This document shows positions 49,687 through 57,372 of a DNA stretch of 64,000 bases, in pieces. The stretch spans positions 930,001 to 994,000 of the forward strand of contig JAPOWR010000001.1 in assembly GCA_026707545.1 (NCBI GenBank). The letters are read 5' to 3'. A model generated the notes under the pieces. That model had not been told where the DNA came from and ran no database searches. It saw only the letters and a list, made by a program, of their open reading frames with translations. Source of the stretch: Acidobacteriota bacterium. Lineage in GTDB: Bacteria; Acidobacteriota; Thermoanaerobaculia; Multivoradales; Multivoraceae. Both the position numbers and the translations under genes were made by a program. Each line of letters opens with the position of its first letter. Position 1 is the first letter of the stretch.

Positions 49687-52600
49687 CAGTGGGCGTCCTC
49701 GCCGTGTCCGGGGCTGTCCTCGCCGCCGTGATCCTCAGCCGGCGGCGGCGCCGGAGTGATGTCCCGGTTGGGATGGCGGAGCTTCGCCAGGTAGGTGGTG
49801 CGCGGCTTCGTGTGCAGGTCGTCGAGCAGGTTGTAGTTGCGGGGGCTGGCCTTCGCCTCGCTGACCCGGCTTGCCGCGTCCGTGATGTCGCCGAAGCGGA
49901 TCGCGTCGGCCGGACACGCCTGCTGGCAGGCGGTGACCACGTCGCCGTCGGCGAGGGGCCGACCGTCCTGCTTGGCGTCGACCTTCGCGCGGCTGATCCG
50001 CTGCACGCAGTAGGTGCACTTCTCCATGACGCCCCGCGAGCGGATCGTCACGTCCGGGTTCTTGCCCAGCTTCATCACCTCGGGTGTGTCCTTGGTGAAG
50101 TTGAAGTAGTTGAAGCGCCGGACCTTGTAGGGGCAGTTGTTCGAGCAGTAGCGGGTGCCGATGCAGCGGTTGTAGACCATCGCGTTGAGGCCTTCGCTGT
50201 CGTGCACCGTGGCGGCGACCGGGCAGACCTGTTCGCAGGGTGCGTTCTCGCACTGCATGCAGGGCACCGGCTGGAAGCTCGTCTGCGGTTCGGCGGGGAG
50301 GTCGCGGACGAGCTCCCGGAGCATGCCGGCGGATTCTCCCTCGTCGGAGAAGTAGCGGTCGATGCGCAGCCAGTGCATCTCCCGGCCTTCCATCACCTGC
50401 TCCTTGCCGACGATCGGCACGTTGTTCTCGCTCTGGCAGGCGACGACGCAGGCGTTGCAGCCGACGCAGGCGTTCAGGTCGATCGTCATGCCCCACTGGG
50501 GAGAATCCTCGTATGTCCACTCGTCCCACATCGAGTTCTCGTGCGGCTTCTCGCTGTGGGCGGTGGCGAAGTCAGGGTGCTCTTCGAAGTAGTCGAGATC
50601 CGCTTCCTTGACGATCGGCCGGCCCTCCAGCGAGTGGTGGTCCTGGGTCTGTGCCAGGGCGTAGCTGCCGCCGCTGGCCCGCAGCGCGCAGCGACCGAAG
50701 TGGAGCGCGCTCGAGGTGCGCAGCAGATACGCGTTCGCGCCGGGAGTGTGGTCTTCGTCGTTGGCTGTGCTGGCGATCCGGCCGCCGAAGTCCCGGCCGT
50801 AGCCGAGATCGATCGTCACGGTGTGGTCGGCCTGGCCGGGCACCTGCCACACCGGCAGTTCGAGCTCCCGCTCGCCGCAGGTGACCGTGACCAGGTCCTC
50901 GTTCTCCAGCCCGAGGGCGTCGGCGGTGGCCGGGCTGACGAGCGCGGCGTTGTCCCAGGTCAGCTTGGTGATCGGATCCGGGAGCTCCTGGAGCCACCCG
51001 TTGTTCGCGAAGCGCCCGTCGTAGAGAGCGGGCGAGCTACGGAAGACGACCTCCAGCTCCTCGCCGGCAGCGACCGGGCCGGCCGCGTCGCCGGCGGCCT
51101 GAACGGCTGCGGCGCAGTCCTCCGGCGCGACCGTGGCCAGCTCCGCGGCAGGTAGAGCGCTGCCCTCCTGCACACCATCGTGAAGCACCCGGCGCCACGC
51201 GACTTCGAACCCGGAGAGCGCGACGGGAAACGGCAGCGACATGGGATCGACGGGTGGGGCCTCGGCCTCCTCGCTGCCGTCCTCCGGCTCGGCCTCCGCG
51301 GCTTCTTCGGCGGGCGCCGGTGCTTCCGCTTCGGCACCATCATCGAGTGGCAGCCCGAGCAGCTCGGACCAGGTCTCGCGGACCAGATCGCGGCCGTCCC
51401 GTGCCTCGCCCAGTGCGGCGAGCCCGAGCACCTCAAGGGCGCTCCTGGCTCCCCAGAGGGGCTCGATCAGGGGCTGCACCACGCTGGCCGTGCCGTCGGT
51501 GGTGCGCGCGTCTCCCCAGCTCTCCAGGTAGTGGGCCAGAGGGATGTGCCAGCGGGCGAACCGGCTGGTTTCGTCGCGGTAGGCGCCGACGTGGATGACC
51601 GCGCCGCTGTTCCCGGTGTGTTCGAGGGCGGCGGCGAAACCGAGGTCGGCGGGCGCGCTGTAGGCCGGGTTCGCTCCCAGAACCAGCAGCCGGTCGACGG
51701 CGCCTTCGTTCATCGCCGCGACCAACGCGGCCAGGTCGGCGTCACTCGACGTGCCGCTGTCCGGCGTCTGGTGGTAGGTCACGGTCGCGCCCACATTGCC
51801 GAGCACCGAGTTCAGTGCGTAGACCGCCGCGTGGACCTCCGCCGGCTGGCGGTCGCCCGCGACGATCAGGCCCGAGCCGCGGTGATCGAGCAGGTCCCTG
51901 GCGACCGCCTCCACCCAATCGTCGTCGATGTCCGCGGCCGCTGCGCCGCCCTCGAGCGGCAGGTCGATGCCCTGCGCCGCGAGGGCGTGTCCCAACCGGC
52001 CCACGAAGGCCGCGACGCGACCGCTCTGCACCCGCAGCCGGTGGTCCGCGTTGGCCGCCGTGAGCGAGTGGACGCCGTCGACGGCGTAGTGCCGGAGCAT
52101 CTTCCGCGAGCCGTTGCCGCCCGCCCGCCGGGACTTGGCGTAGCCCCGCAGGTTGCGGACGCTGTCGCCCTCGGTGCTCAGGAGGTCGGAATCCAGGGAG
52201 AGCAGGACCCGTGCCCGTTCCAGGTGGAAGAGGGCGTGGTAGTGCGCGCCGGCCTCCGACTCGATACCCCGGTCGGCGTTCTCGTCGCTGACCGGTTGCC
52301 AGGTCACCCAGCGCGCCTGGGGGTAGCGTTCGAGAAGCGCCGACTTGAGGCGCAGCAGGGTGGGCGACGAAGACGGTTCGGCCAGAACAGCCAATCCGGA
52401 ACCGTCCGCGGCGGGGGCGAGGTCGCCCTCGGTCCAGGCGGCAACGAACTCTTCCCAGGAGGACGCCTGGTCACCGAATCGCACCGTCTTGGAGCGGTCC
52501 GGGTCATAGAGGTCGAGGATCGAGGACTGCGCCCAGACGCTCGAGGCGCCGCCCGAAGACGGGTGGAGTTCGTTGCCCTCGACCTTCGTCGGACGGCCAT

Positions 52601-52952
52601 CGTGGCTCTCTGCGATGAGCCCGAGGGCGCGGTTGCCGAACGGCATCGTGGTGGCGTAGGCCAGCGGTATGCCGGGAACCATGCCTTCCGGCGCGTCGAC
52701 GTAGGGAACGATGTGCTCCACCGGACGGCGGATGACTTCGCAGCCGGTCAGGCCGGCCAGAGAGGCGGTCGAGCCCAGCATTGCCAGCACGGTGCGTCGA
52801 CTCATTCCGTCCTCGAGCAACTCCGCCGGCGCCTCGGAGGCGTCCGGTGGGAACTCGCGGTGGAGGAACTCGGCCGCCCGGGAATCGCCCCGGACCTGTT
52901 CGAGGCTCCGCCAGTAGGTCCTGGGCGGCCGGTGGCCGTTGCCCGCGCTCAT
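49686..52952 (-). CDS. actB: Alternative complex III subunit ActB (molybdopterin-oxidoreductase-like plus Fe-S domains)
   Basis: A 1088-aa peripheral subunit. A twin-arginine motif MSRRTVLAMLGS with a lipobox-like LTGC (Cys71) directs export and possibly lipid anchoring. The long N-terminal domain resembles molybdopterin oxidoreductases, which in ActB lack the cofactor. An acidic Ala/Glu/Pro insert lies at about 538-572. The C-terminal ferredoxin-like domain starts at Cys829 (CVGCNACVVAC) and continues with CMQCENAPCEQVCP, CIGTRYCSNNCP, CTYC and CQQACP, enough for three to four Fe-S clusters. It relays electrons from quinol oxidation to ActA. Start overlaps the ActA stop (ATGA). The ATG at 52952 is preferred over longer shadow frames. 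Confidence 0.92.
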   Translation of the reverse strand: MSAGNGHRPPRTYWRSLEQVRGDSRAAEFLHREFPPDASEAPAELLEDGMSRRTVLAMLGSTASLAGLTGCEVIRRPVEHIVPYVDAPEGMVPGIPLAYATTMPFGNRALGLIAESHDGRPTKVEGNELHPSSGGASSVWAQSSILDLYDPDRSKTVRFGDQASSWEEFVAAWTEGDLAPAADGSGLAVLAEPSSSPTLLRLKSALLERYPQARWVTWQPVSDENADRGIESEAGAHYHALFHLERARVLLSLDSDLLSTEGDSVRNLRGYAKSRRAGGNGSRKMLRHYAVDGVHSLTAANADHRLRVQSGRVAAFVGRLGHALAAQGIDLPLEGGAAAADIDDDWVEAVARDLLDHRGSGLIVAGDRQPAEVHAAVYALNSVLGNVGATVTYHQTPDSGTSSDADLAALVAAMNEGAVDRLLVLGANPAYSAPADLGFAAALEHTGNSGAVIHVGAYRDETSRFARWHIPLAHYLESWGDARTTDGTASVVQPLIEPLWGARSALEVLGLAALGEARDGRDLVRETWSELLGLPLDDGAEAEAPAPAEEAAEAEPEDGSEEAEAPPVDPMSLPFPVALSGFEVAWRRVLHDGVQEGSALPAAELATVAPEDCAAAVQAAGDAAGPVAAGEELEVVFRSSPALYDGRFANNGWLQELPDPITKLTWDNAALVSPATADALGLENEDLVTVTCGERELELPVWQVPGQADHTVTIDLGYGRDFGGRIASTANDEDHTPGANAYLLRTSSALHFGRCALRASGGSYALAQTQDHHSLEGRPIVKEADLDYFEEHPDFATAHSEKPHENSMWDEWTYEDSPQWGMTIDLNACVGCNACVVACQSENNVPIVGKEQVMEGREMHWLRIDRYFSDEGESAGMLRELVRDLPAEPQTSFQPVPCMQCENAPCEQVCPVAATVHDSEGLNAMVYNRCIGTRYCSNNCPYKVRRFNYFNFTKDTPEVMKLGKNPDVTIRSRGVMEKCTYCVQRISRAKVDAKQDGRPLADGDVVTACQQACPADAIRFGDITDAASRVSEAKASPRNYNLLDDLHTKPRTTYLAKLRHPNRDITPAPPPAEDHGGEDSPGHGEDAH

Positions 52953-53596
52953 CGGTGGCACCCCGTGCAGTCCTCGGGCGGTGCAAGACCACGTTGCGCG
53001 ATCGCCTGCTCGGCGAAGGCAGCGTGATCGCCGGTCGGTATCCACTCCATGTCGGTGACGGCGTCGAGTGGTCGGAGATTGGGGCCCGGGTCGCGATGAC
53101 AGTCGAGGCACCAGCTCATGCTCAGCGGTTCGGCCTGATACACGACCTCCATCTCATGGACCGGGCCGTGACAGGTCCGGCAGCCGACGCCGGCGCCGAC
53201 GTGGACGCTGTGATCGAAGAAGGCGTAGTCCGGCAGGTTGTGGATCCGCACCCAACGCATCGGTCGGCCCTGCTCCGCGCTCTTGCGGATCGGTTCGAGG
53301 AGTTCGCTCTCGCGCGTTGCGACGTGGTGGCAGTTCATGCACACCTGGGTGGGGGGAATGTTCGACACCGCCGACTCTTCGACGGAGGCGTGGCAGTAGC
53401 GGCAGTCGAGGCCGAGTTCGCCGACATGGAGGGCGTGGCTGTAGGGGACCGGCTGCGCCGGCCGGTAGCCGACGTCGGTGTACTCGGGGGAACCGTAGTA
53501 CCAGACGGCGCCCACCGCCGCTGCGCCGGCGACCGGCATCGCGGCCGCCAGATACAGGGGGACCTTTAGCGTCCACTTGGGGAAGATCTGTGCCAA
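52949..53596 (-). CDS. actA: Alternative complex III pentaheme cytochrome ActA
   Basis: A 215-aa multiheme cytochrome with one N-terminal membrane helix (VPLYLAAAMPVAGAAAVGAVW). Five CXXCH sites are visible: CRYCH, CMNCH, CRTCH, CLDCH and CTGCH, the canonical ActA number. Several free His residues can serve as distal ligands (SHALHVGELG, DHSVHVG). It forms a haem wire in the periplasm between ActB and ActE or soluble cytochromes. First gene of the 17-gene minus-strand run; a GGAG lies 11 bases upstream of the ATG and a good sigma-70 promoter lies about 57 bases upstream. Confidence 0.94.
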   Translation of the reverse strand: MAQIFPKWTLKVPLYLAAAMPVAGAAAVGAVWYYGSPEYTDVGYRPAQPVPYSHALHVGELGLDCRYCHASVEESAVSNIPPTQVCMNCHHVATRESELLEPIRKSAEQGRPMRWVRIHNLPDYAFFDHSVHVGAGVGCRTCHGPVHEMEVVYQAEPLSMSWCLDCHRDPGPNLRPLDAVTDMEWIPTGDHAAFAEQAIAQRGLAPPEDCTGCHR

Positions 53597-53652
53597 AACT
53601 CCTGCGCCCCGAAGCAGGGTGTGAAGCCCTGCACGCTTCCGAGATCGCGCGG

Positions 53653-53681
53653 AGTGTACAGCGTGCCATCGAGGCGGTCAA
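53653..53681 (-). promoter_or_regulatory. Sigma-70-type promoter of the act-bd operon
   Basis: On the minus strand TTGACC (-35), exactly 17 bases, then TACACT (-10), about 57 bases upstream of the ActA ATG. The leader contains a small hairpin, GCAGGG / CCCTGC with a 7-base loop (53614-53632), before the ribosome site. This is the best-scoring classical promoter I see in the window. Confidence 0.6.
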
Positions 53682-53708
53682 AGGACGATGCCCCGATAGT
53701 GTCGGGAC

Positions 53709-54365
53709 GTGTCCGAAGAGGGTTCCAGGGGGGCGGAAGGGGAGGCAGCACCGCCCCGTCGCCGGCTCCTGAATCCCTGGTTTCTGGCGGCCTTCGCCGG
53801 TGTCGTGCTGATTCCGGCGCTGCGGCCACTGCTCCGCTTCGAGCCGGATCCGCCGCCGGTTGCGGGTCAGTTGCCCGAGTGGCGGCTGGTGGACCAGAAC
53901 GGCGAGGCCTTCGGCAGCGCCGACCTCGCCGGCGACGTTTACGTCGCCTCCTTCCTGTTCACCCGCTGTCCGAATGTCTGTCCCCGGATGACCGCGTCGC
54001 TGCGCCAGTTGGAGCTGCGGTATCGGGAGGAGGGCGTCCGGGGTGTCCGTCTCGTGAGCTTCTCGGTCGATCCCGCGTACGACTCTCCCGAGCGACTACG
54101 GGAGTACGGCCGGAGTCGCGGGTTCGACGACGAGCGGTGGAGTCTCGTGACCGGGAGTGAGCAGGAGGTGCGGTCGTTGGTCGAGGATGGATTTGGGCAA
54201 CCGATGGGTGAAAACCTGATCCTGTGGGACGGCGCGGTCGACGTCGCACATTCGACGCGCCTGGTCCTGGTCGACCAGGGCGGCCGCATCCGTGGCGACT
54301 ATGGTTCGGACCGGGTTGGCCTGGACGAGGTCTTCCACCGCGCCCGGCAGGTGCTGGCGGAGTAG
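53709..54365 (+). CDS. SCO1/SenC-family copper chaperone
   Basis: A 218-aa thioredoxin-fold protein with one N-terminal membrane helix (LAAFAGVVLIPALRPLL). The copper ligands Cys87 and Cys91 (CPNVC in LFTRCPNVCPRMT) and the distal His181 (DVAHSTRLVLVD) are all present. SCO proteins deliver copper to the CuA centre of cytochrome c oxidase. No heme-copper oxidase gene is in the window, but divergence from the act operon across a 112-base gap suggests joint use in aerobic respiration. GTG start; a short inverted repeat CCCGA-TAGTG-TCGGG ends three bases upstream of it (53692-53706). Confidence 0.92.
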   Translation: MSEEGSRGAEGEAAPPRRRLLNPWFLAAFAGVVLIPALRPLLRFEPDPPPVAGQLPEWRLVDQNGEAFGSADLAGDVYVASFLFTRCPNVCPRMTASLRQLELRYREEGVRGVRLVSFSVDPAYDSPERLREYGRSRGFDDERWSLVTGSEQEVRSLVEDGFGQPMGENLILWDGAVDVAHSTRLVLVDQGGRIRGDYGSDRVGLDEVFHRARQVLAE

Positions 54366-54371
54366 CCAGGC

Positions 54372-54390
54372 GACCCGCCGCGCGGCGGTC
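54372..54390. terminator. GC-rich hairpin between convergent SCO1 and diheme genes
   Basis: GACCCGCC / GGCGGTC with a GCGC loop and one bulged base, spanning the 23-base gap between two convergent stops. No T-run follows on either strand, so function is a guess from position. Confidence 0.3.
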
Positions 54391-55510
54391 AGGCTTCGGT
54401 TCCGGGTTCCATCTCTTCGATCCACCGGCGGATCAGCGCGACCGCTTCGGTATCGACGAGGCCGCGGCCGAGTTCCGGCATCATCACGCCGGGATGTACC
54501 GACTCGAGTCGGTAGACCAGGATCGATTCGTCCGGACGGCCGGGCACGACGCCGTAGAGCCGGTCACCGGTGCCCTGGCCGGCCGCGACCGGATGCTTGT
54601 AGACGCCGAGCCGGGTCCGGTCGTCGTGCACCGCGCGCAGGTCGAGTCCTGACGTGCGGCCGCTACCGGTGAGGTTGTGGCAGTGGGCGCAGTTGATGTC
54701 GAGCCAGGTGCGGGCGCGCTCGCCGAGGCTGCCGGTCGAGGAGTCGTTCCAGACCGGCGCCCGGGGTGCCTCGGCCGGCGGCGGGGCGTCCTCGAGCAGG
54801 CCGAGACGCCGCCAGCGGACGAGCTGATTCTCGGCGCGGCCGGTCCCGCCGCCGCTATCGGCGTAGACGAACTCGCGGTTCAGTTGGCTGGCGTGCGGAC
54901 CGATGGGCAGCAGCCGTTCGCCGTCGGTGCGGTGACAGGTCTTGCACTGGTTCGTGTTCGGCACCCGGTAGGTGTGCTCAACCGTCCGGCCGCCGCCGTC
55001 GATCCACGAGACCTCGAGAGGACCGCCGACGATCACGAGTTCCGCGTCCGTCTGCTCCTCGTTCCAGATGTAGGGCAGTCCGACCCAGCCATCCTCTTCG
55101 TGGATGAGAAGTCTGGTTTCGAGCAGCCGCAGATGTGGGTTCGGGGACCGGAAGTCGTCCGGATAGGCGAAGGTCTTCGCGATCACCGTGCCGACCGGGA
55201 ACTCGAACGGCTCCGGATCACGGTACGTCGCGGGCTGAAGGGCTCCGTCCGGCGCGGTGGGAAACCGGATGAAGCGGAGCTTCAGCGCGTAGTCGGAGAA
55301 GAGCGGCGTGTTCAGGTCGTATGGCTCGACGCCGGCGGCGGGGACATGGTCGGCCGGTTCGCCGACAAACAGCTCCCAGGCCGAGAGCGTCTCCGGGTAG
55401 CGCGCGAACGGTCCGTCGCCTGAACCGCCGTCGCCTGTCGCACAGGCCGAGAGCAACAGGGCGGCAACCGCCGAGCCTGCGAGGGGTTTCCGGGCGCTAC
55501 GGACTGCCAC
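54389..55510 (-). CDS. SO2930-type diheme cytochrome c lipoprotein
   Basis: A 373-aa lipoprotein (AALLLSAC). Haem sites are CKTCH (NTNQCKTCHRTDGERLLPIG) and CAHCH (DINCAHCHNLTGSGRTSG). The blocks YDLNTPLFSDYALKLRFIRFP, FPVGTVIAKTF and RLLIHEEDGWVGLPYIW are strongly conserved in the SO2930/HNE_0200-like family, which is typically encoded next to a parallel beta-helix lipoprotein, as here. Function unknown; probably surface or periplasmic redox. The GTG at 55510 has GGGAG nine bases upstream and overlaps the beta-helix gene by 14 bases; longer in-frame starts are shadows. Confidence 0.82.
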   Translation of the reverse strand: MAVRSARKPLAGSAVAALLLSACATGDGGSGDGPFARYPETLSAWELFVGEPADHVPAAGVEPYDLNTPLFSDYALKLRFIRFPTAPDGALQPATYRDPEPFEFPVGTVIAKTFAYPDDFRSPNPHLRLLETRLLIHEEDGWVGLPYIWNEEQTDAELVIVGGPLEVSWIDGGGRTVEHTYRVPNTNQCKTCHRTDGERLLPIGPHASQLNREFVYADSGGGTGRAENQLVRWRRLGLLEDAPPPAEAPRAPVWNDSSTGSLGERARTWLDINCAHCHNLTGSGRTSGLDLRAVHDDRTRLGVYKHPVAAGQGTGDRLYGVVPGRPDESILVYRLESVHPGVMMPELGRGLVDTEAVALIRRWIEEMEPGTEA

Positions 55511-56747
55511 CGGTCGCCGCTCCCAGGTCGACCGGCTGCGGCACCGCCGGCAGCGCGCCCTGGTGGGCCGCGAGATCGGTGCTGACGTCTGGCTGGCCAC
55601 CGGCGAACACGGCCCCGAGGTCGAGGTTGACGAAGTCCGCGTCCCCGTTGTCTTCGATGTAGAGGCGTAGTTCATCCGGCACCGCGCCATCGACGAGCCG
55701 GCCCGGGTTGACCACGCCGTCCCACACGATGTCCGGGAAGGTGCCGCCGGCCAGTTCGACGAACGCGTCCGCGAAGGCGCCGTTCGGGCCGTCGCCGCCG
55801 CCGACGAACTCGTTGTCGTGAATGTAGATGCCTTCGGTGTACGGGTCGTAGCCGGGATCGTTGTAGGCGCGCCCGGTCGAGAGGTACGAGATCACCGCAA
55901 GGTTCGAGTTCTGGTTGTTCCGGATCCGGTTTCCGAACAGTTCGACGTTGTCGCTGGCCATGACGATGACCCCCGACCCGGCGGGAATCGTGGAGACGAT
56001 CGCTCCCTCCTTGCCGAAGTTGGGCAGGTTGTTGTCCTCGATCTCGTTGTCGTACACGCGCGCGTCCCGGCCGTCCTTGACCGGAAGCTCCGGCAGGGAG
56101 AAGACGAGCAGGCCGCCGGTGTTGCCGTGGGCCCGGTTCTCGTAGACGTCCGCGCCGGTCGTGTTCTCGATCTCGATCCCGGCGACGTTCTCCCACACTT
56201 CATTCCGCCGCACGACCACGTTGGCGGACTGGCCGACGTAGATGCCGGCGTCCGAGGCGCCACGTACCCGGCTGTCCTCGATCAAAACGTTCGTCACCTG
56301 GACCGGATAGAGACCGTACGCTCCGTTGTTCGTGTCCGGACCGTTGGTCCATTCGACCCGTACGCTGCGAAACGCCGCGCCGGTCGTGCCTTCGACCTTG
56401 ATGCCGTCGCCGCGCGTGTTCTCGACGGCGAGACGTTCGACCGTGAAGTCGTCGGCCGTGACCAGAACCCCCTCGCCACCGGTTCCCGGCGCCTGGCTGG
56501 CGAAGTCCAGGATCGTGTCGTCCATGCCCTGGCCGCGAAGCGTCACGCCCTCGACATCGAGGGAGAGCGTCGCGTCGAGTTCGAAGCGGCCTGTGCCGAG
56601 TTCGATGACGGCCCCAGGCTCGGCGACGAGCAGGGCCTCCTGCAGGGTCTTGTGGTCGTTGGCGCCGGGACGGAGAGGTCCGTCCTGTTCGGCGCAGGCG
56701 ACCAGAGCGAGCAAGCAGGCGGCGGTACAGAGGGTGCTTTGCTTCAT
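55497..56747 (-). CDS. Parallel beta-helix lipoprotein, partner of the diheme cytochrome
   Basis: A 416-aa lipoprotein (lipobox LALVAC, Cys about 18). Right-handed parallel beta-helix repeats dominate residues 50-330: AVIELGTGRFEL, GVTLRGQGMDDTILDF, AGIYVGQSANVVVRRNEV, IEIENTTGADVYENRAH and VELFGNRIRNNQNSN. It is the usual companion of the SO2930-type diheme protein. Such folds often bind or cleave polysaccharide, but no catalytic residues can be assigned. Divergent from the small cytochrome gene with a 75-base gap. Confidence 0.82.
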   Translation of the reverse strand: MKQSTLCTAACLLALVACAEQDGPLRPGANDHKTLQEALLVAEPGAVIELGTGRFELDATLSLDVEGVTLRGQGMDDTILDFASQAPGTGGEGVLVTADDFTVERLAVENTRGDGIKVEGTTGAAFRSVRVEWTNGPDTNNGAYGLYPVQVTNVLIEDSRVRGASDAGIYVGQSANVVVRRNEVWENVAGIEIENTTGADVYENRAHGNTGGLLVFSLPELPVKDGRDARVYDNEIEDNNLPNFGKEGAIVSTIPAGSGVIVMASDNVELFGNRIRNNQNSNLAVISYLSTGRAYNDPGYDPYTEGIYIHDNEFVGGGDGPNGAFADAFVELAGGTFPDIVWDGVVNPGRLVDGAVPDELRLYIEDNGDADFVNLDLGAVFAGGQPDVSTDLAAHQGALPAVPQPVDLGAATGGSP

Positions 56748-56791
56748 GACTGGGGTTCCATCTCCGGGTCGTTACCTGGCCGGCGGGATCA

Positions 56792-56800
56792 TGCCATGAT
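56792..56800 (+). promoter_or_regulatory. Extended -10 promoter of the small cytochrome gene
   Basis: TGCCATGAT (TGn plus CATGAT) ends 22 bases before the ATG at 56823, close in sequence to the rpmB box including the following AGCC. Confidence 0.4.
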
Positions 56801-56822
56801 AGCCCCGAACCAAGGAGATCTG

Positions 56823-57326
56823 ATGCAGGGGAAGATCGCAATCGCCGTGGTCCTTGCGGGCCTCGCTGGCGGGATCGCCGGAGCCGAAGACGAGGCGCCC
56901 GCGCCCGAGCCGATGCCGATCGGGACGATGAGCGAACTGATGATCAAGCTCATGTATCCCGCCTCGGACGCCATCCTCTACGTCGAGAGTCGGGCGCCGA
57001 CCAACGAGGTCGAGTGGAACGAGTTGCAGGCGCAGGCACTGCTCCTGGCCGAGTCGGCCAACCTGATCATGATGCCAAGCCGTGTGGTGGGCGACCGCGA
57101 TCAGTGGATGCGGGACGCCCGGTTGATGTTCGACGCGGGAGCGGCCGCCTACGAGGCGGCCCTCGACCAGGACCTGGAGGCGCTGATCGCCCTGAACGAA
57201 CAGGTCTACATGTCCTGCGTCGTGTGCCACAAGCGAACCCGGCCCGACTACGGCAAGAACTACAAGCGCTTCGAGGATTCCCCCTCCGAGGCAAATCCCC
57301 CTGAAGAAGAGGGGCGGGTTCCCTAG
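56823..57326 (+). CDS. Small periplasmic monoheme c-type cytochrome
   Basis: A 167-aa protein with signal peptide (IAIAVVLAGLAGGIAGAE). It is largely helical with one C-terminal haem motif Cys132-Val-Val-Cys135-His136 (YMSCVVCHKRTRPDYG). A haem site near the C-terminus of a four-helix-like protein is reminiscent of cytochrome c' (CxxCHK/R), and the Lys after His fits that pattern. ATG is fixed by AAGGAG five bases upstream. The frame is open much further upstream only as a shadow of the beta-helix gene. A strong hairpin covers the stop codon. Confidence 0.82.
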   Translation: MQGKIAIAVVLAGLAGGIAGAEDEAPAPEPMPIGTMSELMIKLMYPASDAILYVESRAPTNEVEWNELQAQALLLAESANLIMMPSRVVGDRDQWMRDARLMFDAGAAAYEAALDQDLEALIALNEQVYMSCVVCHKRTRPDYGKNYKRFEDSPSEANPPEEEGRVP

Positions 57327-57335
57327 GAAACCCGC
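57314..57335 (+). terminator. Hairpin overlapping the cytochrome stop codon
   Basis: GCGGGTT / AACCCGC with an 8-base loop that can pair further (CC/GG) around the TAG stop. It ends one base before the extended -10 of the next gene. No T-run, so it may block ribosome-linked read-through or protect the 3' end rather than act as a classical terminator. Confidence 0.4.
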
Positions 57336-57344
57336 TGCTACGAT
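57336..57344 (+). promoter_or_regulatory. Extended -10 promoter of the hydrolase gene
   Basis: TGCTACGAT followed by CGCCG, nearly identical to the rpmB promoter box (TGCTATGATCGCCG). Predicted start about 57351; the GTG start codon is at 57373 with GGGAGA eight bases upstream. Confidence 0.5.
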
Positions 57345-57372
57345 CGCCGATTCAACCTTGGGAGAGCGAAAC

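Noticed and set aside
47050..49731. 893-aa open frame on the plus strand
   Set aside because: Antisense shadow of the CydA-like and ActE genes: Arg/Glu/Asp/Gly-rich composition, no recognisable domain, typical of high-GC DNA.
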